The translations under genes were made by a program, and so were the position numbers. Shown in pieces: positions 9,318 through 17,600 of a stretch of 64,000 bases of DNA (position 1 is its first letter; each line of letters begins with the position of its first letter). The notes beneath the pieces are model-generated. The model was not told the DNA's origin. It saw only the letters and a program-made list of their open reading frames with translations, and did no database searches. Origin of the DNA: UBA8389 sp035719105 (lineage in GTDB: Bacteria > Bacteroidota > Bacteroidia > Bacteroidales > UBA1402); NCBI GenBank assembly GCA_035719105.1, contig DASTGN010000004.1, forward strand, positions 682,001 to 746,000. The letters run 5' to 3'.

Positions 9318-9914
9318 TTAGTTTCCGCAACCACAGCTTCCGCTTCCGCAGGCGCCTTCTTTGCCGCAACTGTCGTCATCGTCTCCACAACCGCAACCAC
9401 CGTCGCCGCAGCTGCATCCACCTCCGCCCATGAAAGCCTTCACTTCTGATTCAGAGGGTTCGCGAACGTCAAGTACTTTGCCAATGAAGTGCAAGTCTTC
9501 TCCAGCCAATGGGTGGTTGAAGTCCATGGTGATGTTAGCTTCTTCAATTTTAACAATGGTACCATTCATGCGGTTGCCCATTTGGTCCATCATCGGAACG
9601 GTATTGTTTTCGAAGATGATGGTTTCGTCAATTTTACCATCGATTTCAAAAACAGATTTTGGAATTTCCACAACGTGGGTATCATCGTATTCACCGTAAG
9701 CATTTTCTGCTGTCAAAGTAAAGTCAAAAGTGCTATCCACTTCGAGGCCGGCCAATTTGTCCTCAAAGGCTTCCAGCATCATGCCGGTTCCAAAGATGAA
9801 GGACAGGGGTTGCTCGATGGTTGCTTTTTCCATGAGTTCGGGAGCGGTACCGTCTTCGCCACCTACAAAAAGATCGTAGGTAGCCGAAACGAATTTGTTC
9901 GCAGAAATTTTCAT
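9318..9914 (-). CDS. slyD: FKBP-type peptidyl-prolyl isomerase, SlyD-like, with Cys-rich metal-binding tail
   Basis: A 198-residue SlyD-type proline isomerase and chaperone. The split FKBP domain is seen as a start with LFVGGEDGTAPE, GTGMMLEAFEDKLAGLEVD near 50, an inserted insert-in-flap chaperone domain (about 70-125), and the return segment DFNHPLAGEDLHFIGKV. The C-terminal 35 residues contain eight Cys among Gly and Asp, arranged as CSC, CGC, C, C, CGC. Such tails bind Ni or Zn in SlyD; the usual proteobacterial tail is His-rich, while this one has no His. A consensus -7 element lies at 9990-9997. The aroC gene follows after 14 bp. Confidence 0.93.
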   Translation of the reverse strand: MKISANKFVSATYDLFVGGEDGTAPELMEKATIEQPLSFIFGTGMMLEAFEDKLAGLEVDSTFDFTLTAENAYGEYDDTHVVEIPKSVFEIDGKIDETIIFENNTVPMMDQMGNRMNGTIVKIEEANITMDFNHPLAGEDLHFIGKVLDVREPSESEVKAFMGGGGCSCGDGGCGCGDDDDSCGKEGACGSGSCGCGN

Positions 9915-9989
9915 TTTTTAAAATTTATTTATGTATATACTTGATAGTTAACTAAAAAGTGGCTTTGCACACACAATGCCAAAGCGGTA

Positions 9990-9997
9990 CAAAGGTA
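9990..9997 (-). promoter_or_regulatory. Bacteroidota -7 promoter element for slyD-aroC
   Basis: TACCTTTG on the minus strand, an exact fit to TAnnTTTG, 76 bp before the slyD ATG. The 5' UTR also holds an imperfect GCTTTG/CAAAGC hairpin at about 9961-9986. Confidence 0.6.
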
Positions 9998-10005
9998 CAA
10001 AAAAA

Positions 10006-11187
10006 TCAGGATTTTAGCGAATCGACTGCTGTTTTGAGACGAATCATTGCTTCTCGCAATATTTCGCGGGCGCAACCAATGTTGAGACGCATAAAACCAT
10101 CGCCACCTTGCCCGAACGAAGGGCCAGGGTTCAAGGCAAGCCTAGCATCGTAAATAAAGAAGTTTTTCAGGGTTTTGGGATCCATGCCGAGTTCCCTGCA
10201 ATCCAACCAGATCAAAAAAGAAGCCTCTGGGCGACAAGCTTTGATGGCAGGTATGTTTTTTTTCAAGAAATCGTCGACATAGTTCACATTTTCTTGTAAA
10301 TATTCCGAAAGTTGGCGTAGCCAGTCTTCCCCATTTTCATAAGCTGCTTGAGGGGCTACGAAAGCGAAGATGTTGCCATTTGAAAGCTCAGCACGATTTA
10401 AAAAATGAATGAATTTGGTACGTAATTCCTTGTTTTGAATCACATAAAAAGAGCTACTCAAGCCAGCCATGTTGAAGGTTTTGCTTGGAGCCATCAAAGT
10501 AATGATTTTAGCCGTCGGATGAAGGGTCGCAGCAGGAAAATGCTTAAAACCAGGCAGCGTCAAATCGGCGTGGATTTCGTCCGTAACGACCAAAACGTGG
10601 TGTTTTTCACAGATTTCGAGCATTCTGCTCAGCTCTTGTTTTGTCCAGATGCGTCCTCCCGGGTTGTGGGGGCTGCACAAGATGAACATTTTGCAATGGT
10701 CTGCCGCTTTTGCTTCAAAGTCTTCGAAATCGATTTCAAAACGTCCGTTGATTAAGGTCAGTTCATTGATTAACAGTTTGCAGTCGTTGTGCCTTGGAAC
10801 GAACATGAAAGGTGGATAAACTGGCGTTTGGATCAGAATGTTGTCACCGGGTTGTGTGAAACATTGAATGGTGAAGGCTATGCCTGAAACGATGCCTGGA
10901 ACAAATCCCATTTCCTCTTTCTGCACGGTCCAATGGTACCTTTTCTGAAGCCATTTTTGAATGGAGGTGTACCAACCTTCTTGCACGATCGGGTACCCAA
11001 GAACTTCGTGGTTACAGCGTTCGCGGATAGCATTTATTACAAAATCAGGGGTGGCAAAATCCATATCTGCAACCCATAGAGGCAATACATCTTCGGTACC
11101 GAAATCTTTTCCGACACGGTCGTGTTTGACACAGTTGCTGCCTTTACGGTCAATAATAGCGTCGAAATCGTATGTTTTTTTAGTCAT
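10006..11187 (-). CDS. MalY/PatB-type PLP-dependent aminotransferase or cystathionine beta-lyase
   Basis: A 393-residue fold-type I PLP enzyme of the MalY/PatB branch, which usually cleaves cystathionine or cysteine conjugates (C-S beta-lyase). The N-terminus has the subgroup signature DFDAIIDRKGSNCVKHD and LPLWVADMDFATP. PLP-binding features are CSPHNPGGRIW near 170, VVTDEIHADL near 200, and the Schiff-base lysine in MAPSKTFNMAGL near residue 235. The C-terminal LRLNIGCAREIL holds the carboxylate-binding Arg. Length is typical. It is divergent from ilvD, with a perfect -7 element at 11213-11220. Physiological substrate (cystathionine or other) cannot be told from sequence. Confidence 0.9.
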   Translation of the reverse strand: MTKKTYDFDAIIDRKGSNCVKHDRVGKDFGTEDVLPLWVADMDFATPDFVINAIRERCNHEVLGYPIVQEGWYTSIQKWLQKRYHWTVQKEEMGFVPGIVSGIAFTIQCFTQPGDNILIQTPVYPPFMFVPRHNDCKLLINELTLINGRFEIDFEDFEAKAADHCKMFILCSPHNPGGRIWTKQELSRMLEICEKHHVLVVTDEIHADLTLPGFKHFPAATLHPTAKIITLMAPSKTFNMAGLSSSFYVIQNKELRTKFIHFLNRAELSNGNIFAFVAPQAAYENGEDWLRQLSEYLQENVNYVDDFLKKNIPAIKACRPEASFLIWLDCRELGMDPKTLKNFFIYDARLALNPGPSFGQGGDGFMRLNIGCAREILREAMIRLKTAVDSLKS

Positions 11188-11212
11188 GATGATAAAAATC
11201 AGAATGTTTTTA

Positions 11213-11220
11213 CAAAACTA
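11213..11220 (-). promoter_or_regulatory. -7 promoter element for the malY-like gene
   Basis: TAGTTTTG on the minus strand, an exact TAnnTTTG match, 25 bp before the ATG at 11187. Confidence 0.6.
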
Positions 11221-11378
11221 ATAGTTTTAGGGCAACCCTCCCAATAATTCACTAAAAGCGCAGGTTACAAAAGTGCATTTGTGAGAAATGGTTGCAAAAA
11301 GTGCACAAAAAATTACATATTGTGCGAAAAAAGGTTCTAAAATAACGAAATCGTACTCAGATAATAGTCTAAAAACCG

Positions 11379-11386
11379 TATCTTTG
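11379..11386 (+). promoter_or_regulatory. -7 promoter element for the ilvD operon
   Basis: TATCTTTG, an exact TAnnTTTG match, 20 bp before the ilvD ATG. No leader peptide rich in branched-chain codons or attenuator hairpin is visible between 11188 and 11406. Confidence 0.65.
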
Positions 11387-11406
11387 TAATCTAAAAGTAT
11401 ATTAAA

Positions 11407-13239
11407 ATGAAAATTCCATTCAGAAGTGCCACCAGTACGCAGGGCCGCCGCATGGCAGGAGCCCGGGCTTTGTGGGCGGCCAACGGGATGAAAACCGAAC
11501 AGATGGGTAAGCCCATCATCGCCATAGTCAATTCCTTCACACAATTTGTTCCAGGTCACGTCCATTTGCATCATATCGGCCAACAAGTGAAGGCTGAAAT
11601 CGAGAAACTCGGCTGTTTTGCGGCTGAATTCAATACCATTGCCATTGACGACGGCATCGCCATGGGCCACGACGGCATGCTTTATTCGCTTCCCAGTCGC
11701 GATTTAATTGCTGATAGTGTAGAATATATGGTGAATGCACACAAGGCTGATGCCATGGTTTGCATTTCCAACTGTGATAAGATTACGCCGGGCATGCTGA
11801 TGGCTGCCATGCGCTTGAACATACCTGCTGTTTTCGTTTCCGGTGGTCCGATGGAAGCCGGAGAATTGGACGGTGCGCATCTGGATCTCATTGACGCCAT
11901 GGTTCAGGCAGCTGACGACAACATCAGCGATGCGCAAGTCGCGAGGGTCGAGCAGGCTGCTTGCCCGACCTGTGGTTCCTGCTCCGGCATGTTTACCGCC
12001 AATTCCATGAATTGCTTGAACGAAGCCATTGGGTTGGCACTGCCTGGCAACGGTACCATTGTTGCTACGCACGAAAATCGCACCAACTTATTTAATCAAG
12101 CTGCGAAATTGATTGTTGAAAACACCTATAAATATTATCGCGATGGTGATGACTCGGTTCTTCCGAGAAAAATAGCTACCCGTGCTGCATTTTTGAATGC
12201 CATGACGCTTGACATTGCCATGGGTGGTTCCACCAATACCGTGTTGCATCTTTTGGCAATAGCTAAGGAAGCCGAAGTGAATTTTAACATGGATGACATC
12301 GATGCGCTTTCACGCAAGACACCTTGCCTTTGCAAAGTAGCTCCGAATTCCCTGAAATATCATATTCAGGATGTGAACCGCGCAGGTGGTATTTTAAACA
12401 TACTATTCGAACTCAACAAAGCAGGCTTGTTGGACGCCAACGTTTCTCGTGTGGATGGACTATCCCTGGCTCAGGCAATTGAAAAATTCGATATTACAGG
12501 GGCGAATCCGGATCCGATGGCTTTGAATATTTACCATTCGGCACCCGCTCATCGTTTCAATTTGGTCATGGGCTCCCAAAACAGCCGATATAAAACATTG
12601 GATACGGATCGCAAGGAAGGTTGCATTCGCGATTACGAACATGCTTACACCAAGGACGGTGGTCTGGGCATCCTTAAAGGCAACATCGCCTTGAAAGGTT
12701 GTGTCATTAAAACCGCCGGTGTAGACGAAAAATTATGGATCTTCAAAGGTCCGGCCAAGGTCTACGATTCACAGGATGCAGCTTGCGAAGCCATTCTGAG
12801 GGATCAGGTCGTGGCCGGAGACGTGGTGGTCATCACGCACGAAGGGCCCAAAGGCGGTCCTGGCATGCAGGAAATGCTGTATCCGACTTCCTATATCAAA
12901 TCCAAACACCTCGGTGCAGCCTGCGCGCTGATTACCGACGGTCGTTTTTCCGGAGGTACATCCGGGCTTTCCATCGGGCACGTTTCTCCGGAAGCGGCCA
13001 GCGGCGGTGCCATCGGTCTGGTCAAAGACGGTGACATCATCGAAATAAATATTCCTCAACGTAGTATCAATGTATTGTTGAGCGATCAGGAATTGGCTGA
13101 ACGCCGTCTTCAGGAAGAAGCGCGCGGCAATAAAGCCTGGACGGCGCCCAAGCGTGAGCGCATTATTCCCAAATCCTTGAAAGCTTATGCATCCATGGTC
13201 AGTTCGGCCGATATGGGTGCTGTACGACTAATCGATTAA
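11407..13239 (+). CDS. ilvD: Dihydroxy-acid dehydratase
   Basis: A 610-residue enzyme that dehydrates 2,3-dihydroxy-isovalerate and its methyl analogue to the 2-oxo acids, the third common step of valine and isoleucine synthesis. Fe-S ligands are visible in CISNCDKITPGM (near residue 119) and CPTCGSCSGMFTANSMN (near 189). Other signatures are DGIAMGHDGMLYSL, MGGSTNTVLHLLA and the C-terminal TDGRFSGGTSGLSIGH. The length suits the [4Fe-4S] class of the enzyme. It is first gene of the ilv operon; ilvB starts 3 bp after its stop. Confidence 0.98.
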   Translation: MKIPFRSATSTQGRRMAGARALWAANGMKTEQMGKPIIAIVNSFTQFVPGHVHLHHIGQQVKAEIEKLGCFAAEFNTIAIDDGIAMGHDGMLYSLPSRDLIADSVEYMVNAHKADAMVCISNCDKITPGMLMAAMRLNIPAVFVSGGPMEAGELDGAHLDLIDAMVQAADDNISDAQVARVEQAACPTCGSCSGMFTANSMNCLNEAIGLALPGNGTIVATHENRTNLFNQAAKLIVENTYKYYRDGDDSVLPRKIATRAAFLNAMTLDIAMGGSTNTVLHLLAIAKEAEVNFNMDDIDALSRKTPCLCKVAPNSLKYHIQDVNRAGGILNILFELNKAGLLDANVSRVDGLSLAQAIEKFDITGANPDPMALNIYHSAPAHRFNLVMGSQNSRYKTLDTDRKEGCIRDYEHAYTKDGGLGILKGNIALKGCVIKTAGVDEKLWIFKGPAKVYDSQDAACEAILRDQVVAGDVVVITHEGPKGGPGMQEMLYPTSYIKSKHLGAACALITDGRFSGGTSGLSIGHVSPEAASGGAIGLVKDGDIIEINIPQRSINVLLSDQELAERRLQEEARGNKAWTAPKRERIIPKSLKAYASMVSSADMGAVRLID

Positions 13240-13242
13240 TTT

Positions 13243-14940
13243 ATGGAGAAAAAGACAATGAAGGGTGCGGAAGCGCTCTTATGTTCCCTTTTGGAAGAAA
13301 AGGTGGACACCATATTCGGTTACCCGGGAGGAGCAATCATTCCGGTTTTTGACGCGATGTACTCTTATCAAGACAGGATCCGTCATATCTTAACTCGTCA
13401 CGAACAGGGAGCCATCCATGCTGCCGAAGGTTTTGCCAGAGTTTCCGGCGAAACCGGGGTCGTGCTGGTTACTTCGGGTCCGGGAGTAACCAATGTAATC
13501 ACCGGTTTGGCGGATGCCATGTTGGATAGTACGCCCTTGGTGGTCATTTCCGGTCAAGTCAGTTCCACGCTGCTAGGCTCGGATGCCTTTCAGGAAACGG
13601 ATGTGGTCGGCATCAGTCAACCCATCACCAAATGGAGCTATCAAATTCGGAAAGCTTCTGAAGTGCCCTGGGCAATTGCCCGTGCTTTCTACATTGCCCG
13701 AGAAGGACGCCCCGGACCCGTGGTATTGGACTTCACCAAAGATGCTCAAAACGAATTGGTAGATTTCGAATATAAAAAGTGCAACTTTATAAGGAGTTAC
13801 GAACCCAACCCGAGACCCGTTCAAGAAAATATCAAGAAAGCTGCTGAACTCATCAATTCGGCAAAACGCCCGTTTGCATTGGTTGGACAAGGAGTCATGC
13901 TTGGTCATGCCGAAAATGAACTGCTGGATTTCCTGACTAAAGGCGATATCCCATATGGAAGCACCTTGCTCGGCTTGTCAACGTTACCTTCCGACTTTCC
14001 GCTAAACAAAGGGATGCTTGGGATGCATGGAAACATCAGCCCAAACCGAAAAACTGCTGAGTGTGACGTCCTGATTGCCATTGGAATGCGTTTTGATGAC
14101 CGTGTTACGGGTGATTTGACAAAATATGCCAAACAGGCAACGATCATTCATTTTGAAATCGACCCGTCTGAAATAAACAAAAACATGAAGGCTGACATTC
14201 CTATTTTAGCAAATGTCAAGGAAAGCCTTCCTCAAGTGACTGATTTATTGAAGCAAGGAAATCATGCCGAATGGATTGAAAGTTTTGATGTGGATGACCT
14301 GGAGGAAGCCGAAAAAGTAATTATTCCCGAAATTACGCCGACTTCAGGCCCCATCACCATGGGGGAAGCGGTACACCGCATTTCGGAAGCGACCGGTAAC
14401 AATGCCGTTTTGGTGACGGATGTCGGGCAGAACCAAATGATGGGCGCTCGTTATTTCAAATACAACCGAAGCCGAAGCATCATCACATCTGGCGGATTGG
14501 GGACCATGGGATTTGGACTACCGGCAGCCATTGGTGCCGCTGTCGGTGCTCCCGAACGTACAGTCTGTCTTTTTGCAGGTGACGGTGGTATCCAAATGAC
14601 CATTCAGGAACTGGGTACCATCCTTCAATACAAAATTCCGGTAAAAATCATTATTTTGAACAACCATTTTTTGGGCATGGTTCGGCAGTGGCAAGAATTG
14701 TTCTATCGTGAACGCTATTCGGAAACGCAAATGACGAACCCCGATTTTCCGAAAATTGCAGAAGCTTATGGAATTCGTTCCAGAAAAGTGGAAAAACGCG
14801 AAGATCTGGATGAGGCGATTGCCGATATGCTCAGCGATAAGAAAGCTTTCCTGTTGGAAGTGACTGTCGAAAAGGCAGGAATGGTCTATCCGATGATTCC
14901 GGCTGGAGGTAGTGTGGATCAATTAATGTTGGGAGATTAA
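13243..14940 (+). CDS. ilvB: Acetolactate synthase, large (catalytic) subunit
   Basis: A 565-residue thiamine-diphosphate enzyme that condenses two pyruvates, or pyruvate with 2-oxobutyrate, in the first step of branched-chain amino acid synthesis. Seen are the N-terminal FGYPGGAIIPVFDA, the catalytic glutamate in RHEQGAIHAAEG (near 51), the central FAD/Rossmann domain (about 195-330) with RFDDRVTGD, and the ThDP/Mg motif starting GDGGIQMT (near 447) through NNHFLGMVRQWQ. Length is normal. It sits between ilvD and the regulatory subunit, with 3-bp gaps on both sides, so the three are translated from one message. Confidence 0.98.
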   Translation: MEKKTMKGAEALLCSLLEEKVDTIFGYPGGAIIPVFDAMYSYQDRIRHILTRHEQGAIHAAEGFARVSGETGVVLVTSGPGVTNVITGLADAMLDSTPLVVISGQVSSTLLGSDAFQETDVVGISQPITKWSYQIRKASEVPWAIARAFYIAREGRPGPVVLDFTKDAQNELVDFEYKKCNFIRSYEPNPRPVQENIKKAAELINSAKRPFALVGQGVMLGHAENELLDFLTKGDIPYGSTLLGLSTLPSDFPLNKGMLGMHGNISPNRKTAECDVLIAIGMRFDDRVTGDLTKYAKQATIIHFEIDPSEINKNMKADIPILANVKESLPQVTDLLKQGNHAEWIESFDVDDLEEAEKVIIPEITPTSGPITMGEAVHRISEATGNNAVLVTDVGQNQMMGARYFKYNRSRSIITSGGLGTMGFGLPAAIGAAVGAPERTVCLFAGDGGIQMTIQELGTILQYKIPVKIIILNNHFLGMVRQWQELFYRERYSETQMTNPDFPKIAEAYGIRSRKVEKREDLDEAIADMLSDKKAFLLEVTVEKAGMVYPMIPAGGSVDQLMLGD

Positions 14941-14943
14941 AGA

Positions 14944-15492
14944 ATGGAAAAAACACTTTATACCATTACGGTTTTTACCGAAAATGTCGTTGGTCTGTTG
15001 CAACAGATCACCATTATATTTACACGCAGACAAATCAACATCGAAAGTCTGACAGTTTCTCAGTCGTCGATCCCTGGCATCAGTAAGTTTACCATCACCA
15101 TCGAGACGGATAAACAAATGATTGACAAGGTGGTGAGACAAATTGAGAAACGGATTGACGTACTGAAAGCATTCTACCATACGGATGATGATATCATCTA
15201 TCAAGAAGTGGCTTTGTACAAAATTAGTGCCGATGTACTGCTCGATCATCGTGAAATTGAAAGCATCGTTCGCAAGTTTAATGCCAGGATTTTGGAAGTA
15301 AACCGTTCGTACGCCGTGCTTGAACTAACTGGACACACGGAAGAAACTCAAGAACTCTTTGAATGTTTGCGTGAATTCCATGTTTTGCAGTTTGTCCGCT
15401 CGGGGCGCATTGCCATCACCAAATCGACCGTTGAACGCCTGAGCGATTTTCTGGCCGAAAAAGAAAGCCGAAAAATCGAACAGTTGGCATGA
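14944..15492 (+). CDS. ilvN: Acetolactate synthase, small (regulatory) subunit
   Basis: A 182-residue ACT-domain protein that activates the large subunit and confers valine feedback inhibition. The N-terminal ACT domain (about 5-75) begins YTITVFTENVVGLLQQITIIFTRR and contains the family segment NIESLTVSQSS. The C-terminal domain (about 80-165) is the usual ALS_ss_C domain with a LELTGHTEE segment. The size matches the longer IlvH-like form. It overlaps the following thioesterase gene by 4 bp (ATGA). Confidence 0.95.
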   Translation: MEKTLYTITVFTENVVGLLQQITIIFTRRQINIESLTVSQSSIPGISKFTITIETDKQMIDKVVRQIEKRIDVLKAFYHTDDDIIYQEVALYKISADVLLDHREIESIVRKFNARILEVNRSYAVLELTGHTEETQELFECLREFHVLQFVRSGRIAITKSTVERLSDFLAEKESRKIEQLA

Positions 15493-16223
15493 ATAAAGTC
15501 GTCACTTTTGAATATAAGGTTCAGCCCATGGACATCGGGTTCAGGGAAACCATCCGCTTCACGCAGATGGGTGCCTACTTGCTCCACGCAGCTGGTCAAC
15601 ACGCTGACAGCAATCATTTCGGCGTCCCTGATTTGCAACCTCAGAACCTGACTTGGGTGCTTTCACGCTTTGCGGTGGAAATGTACCGATATCCGGCATC
15701 GGAGGAACGGTTTTTTGTGGAAACTTGGATTGAGGATTTCGGCAGAGTTTTTACGACAAGAAATTTCAAAGTGACTGATGTGACGGGTTCTGTAATTGGT
15801 GCTGGTTGTGCCATTTGGTGCATGTTGGACATGACGGAGCGAAGGGCAGTAGATTTGAAATCGAAAGAGGAATACAGGCATTTTGCCACTGGTATTCCTT
15901 GTTTGATTGAGCGACCAGGCAAGGTCGTTGCGCTGACGAGCGAGCCGGTTTCCAAGCATCGGATTAAATACAGTGACATAGACTTCAACCGACATACGAA
16001 CAGTATGAAATATTTGGAATGGATGATTGACCTGTTTCCTATGGAAGTGTATTTGAACAAGCAAATCAAACGGATGGACATCAATTATCTCAATGAGGCA
16101 TTGTTTGGTGAGGTGGTTGATATATGTCAGGAATTGCCCGCTCCTGGAAAGTGTATTTTCGATATCAGACGAAATGAGGAGCCTATATGTCGGGCGGAGA
16201 TTTTGTTTGAAAATGTTATATAA
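15489..16223 (+). CDS. Acyl-ACP thioesterase
   Basis: A 244-residue double hot-dog protein of the FatA/FatB-like acyl-ACP thioesterase family, which releases fatty acids from acyl carrier protein. The N-terminal half contains WVLSRFAVEMYRYP and ETWIEDFGRVFTTRNF, typical of the first hot-dog. The second begins near SKHRIKYSDIDFNRHTNSMKYLEWMID, which holds the catalytic-region Asn and His of the family (NRHTNS). It overlaps ilvN by 4 bp and lies before ilvC. Bacteroidota often carry this gene inside the ilv cluster; a link with branched-chain acyl pools is plausible but is inference. Confidence 0.88.
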   Translation: MNKVVTFEYKVQPMDIGFRETIRFTQMGAYLLHAAGQHADSNHFGVPDLQPQNLTWVLSRFAVEMYRYPASEERFFVETWIEDFGRVFTTRNFKVTDVTGSVIGAGCAIWCMLDMTERRAVDLKSKEEYRHFATGIPCLIERPGKVVALTSEPVSKHRIKYSDIDFNRHTNSMKYLEWMIDLFPMEVYLNKQIKRMDINYLNEALFGEVVDICQELPAPGKCIFDIRRNEEPICRAEILFENVI

Positions 16224-16247
16224 TTGGGTGCATTTCAAATAATTTCG

Positions 16248-16255
16248 TAAATTTG
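16248..16255 (+). promoter_or_regulatory. -7 promoter element for ilvC
   Basis: TAAATTTG, an exact TAnnTTTG match, with a TTG at 16224-16226 at a suitable -33 distance. It gives ilvC a promoter of its own within the ilv cluster. Confidence 0.65.
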
Positions 16256-16307
16256 CACCCTGAAAAACGATAGTTAATTAGTTCTTTATATTTAATTCTA
16301 CAAGAAA

Positions 16308-17354
16308 ATGGCAGTTATGAATTTTGGCGGTGTCGACGAAAACGTGGTGACCCGCGAAGAGTTTCCCTTGGAGAAAGCTCGCGAAACAATGAAAAACGAA
16401 GTGATCGCTGTAATCGGTTACGGCGTTCAAGGCCCGGGGCAATCCCTTAATTTACGCGACAATGGATTCAATGTGATTGTTGGTCAACGCAAGGGTGGTA
16501 AAACTTGGGAAAAAGCCATCGCCGACGGTTGGGTTCCCGGCAAAACATTGTTTGAAATCGAAGAAGCCTGCGAACGTGGTACTGTTATCCAGTTCCTTTT
16601 GTCCGATGCTGCCCAAATCGAAGTATGGCCCCGCATCAAACCGTATCTGACTGCTGGTAAGGCTTTGTATTTTTCACACGGCTTCGCTATCACTTACAAG
16701 GAGCGCACCAACATCGTTCCCCCCGCAGACGTTGATGTGATCTTAGTTGCCCCCAAAGGCTCCGGTACGTCCCTGCGCACCATGTTCCTCGAAGGTCGTG
16801 GCTTGAACTCTTCTTACGCCATTTTCCAAGATGCTACCGGTCATGCTTTCGAACGCGTCGTAGCATTGGGTATCGGTGTCGGTTCCGGCTACTTGTTCGA
16901 AACCACCTTCAAACGCGAAGTTTATTCCGATTTGACGGGTGAACGTGGAACATTGATGGGGGCCATTCAGGGTATTTTATTGGCTCAATACGAAGTGCTT
17001 CGTGCAAACGGTCACACCCCCTCCGAAGCTTTCAACGAAACCGTTGAAGAATTGACTCAATCCCTCATGCCATTATTTGCTAAAAACGGTATGGACTGGA
17101 TGTACGCAAACTGTTCCACCACTGCTCAACGTGGTGCTTTGGACTGGATGGGTCCTTTCCACGATGCGTCGAAACCCGTTTTTGAAAAACTGTATGCTGA
17201 AGTAGCTTGCGGAAACGAAGCACAACGTTCCATCGACTCCAACTCCAAAGTGGACTACCGCGAAAAGCTGGAAGAAGAGCTGAAGGCGTTGCGTGAAAGC
17301 GAAATGTGGCGTACAGGTGCTGTTGTTAGAAAACTGAGACCTGAAAATAACTAA
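16308..17354 (+). CDS. ilvC: Ketol-acid reductoisomerase
   Basis: A 348-residue NADPH-dependent enzyme that isomerises and reduces acetolactate to 2,3-dihydroxy-isovalerate, the second step of valine and isoleucine synthesis. The nucleotide-binding loop is AVIGYGVQGPGQSLNLRDNG (about 32-51) followed by the phosphate-binding GQRKGGKT. The metal-binding acidic residues lie in the C-terminal knotted domain, around TFKREVYSDLTGERGTLMG (about 200-220) and NETVEELTQSL. The sequence is the Bacteroidota-type KARI with a short N-terminal extension (GGVDENVVTREEFPL). It completes the ilv cluster and has its own promoter and terminator. Confidence 0.97.
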   Translation: MAVMNFGGVDENVVTREEFPLEKARETMKNEVIAVIGYGVQGPGQSLNLRDNGFNVIVGQRKGGKTWEKAIADGWVPGKTLFEIEEACERGTVIQFLLSDAAQIEVWPRIKPYLTAGKALYFSHGFAITYKERTNIVPPADVDVILVAPKGSGTSLRTMFLEGRGLNSSYAIFQDATGHAFERVVALGIGVGSGYLFETTFKREVYSDLTGERGTLMGAIQGILLAQYEVLRANGHTPSEAFNETVEELTQSLMPLFAKNGMDWMYANCSTTAQRGALDWMGPFHDASKPVFEKLYAEVACGNEAQRSIDSNSKVDYREKLEEELKALRESEMWRTGAVVRKLRPENN

Positions 17355-17392
17355 CCCGACCTCACCGTAGGGTTTTTTCCAAAAGAAAAGAA

Positions 17393-17416
17393 AAGCGTCC
17401 TTCGGGGCGCTTTTTT
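17393..17416 (+). terminator. Rho-independent terminator of ilvC
   Basis: Stem AAGCGTCC, tetraloop TTCG, return GGGGCGCTT, then a run of T. It lies 39 bp past the ilvC stop. Confidence 0.9.
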
Positions 17417-17568
17417 GCGTTTATCAAAAGCCCTATGTTTTGATGTACCCAATCTTCAATCGGTTCTTCTGACTTATTATTGCTGCAATATTTTCCATGT
17501 TTATAGTATTAAAATAAAGTTGCAAAAATATTAAATATAATCTTTATGGCCGCAATTTGCGACCTTAA

Positions 17569-17592
17569 AAGAATTTAAAGATTCAAATTCTT
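17569..17592. repeat. Inverted repeat upstream of amrS
   Basis: AAGAATTT and AAATTCTT form perfect 8-bp arms with an 8-bp spacer, ending 8 bp before the amrS ATG at 17601. It could be an operator or an RNA hairpin covering the ribosome-binding region. Confidence 0.4.
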
Positions 17593-17600
17593 ATAAACGA

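Noticed and set aside
11188..11406. An attenuator with leader peptide before ilvD.
   Set aside because: No short frame rich in Ile, Val or Leu codons and no terminator hairpin could be found; only a -7 element is seen.
11227..11670. A 147-codon minus-strand frame over the malY-ilvD gap and ilvD start.
   Set aside because: It overlaps the 5' end of ilvD and its promoter and shows no protein family character.
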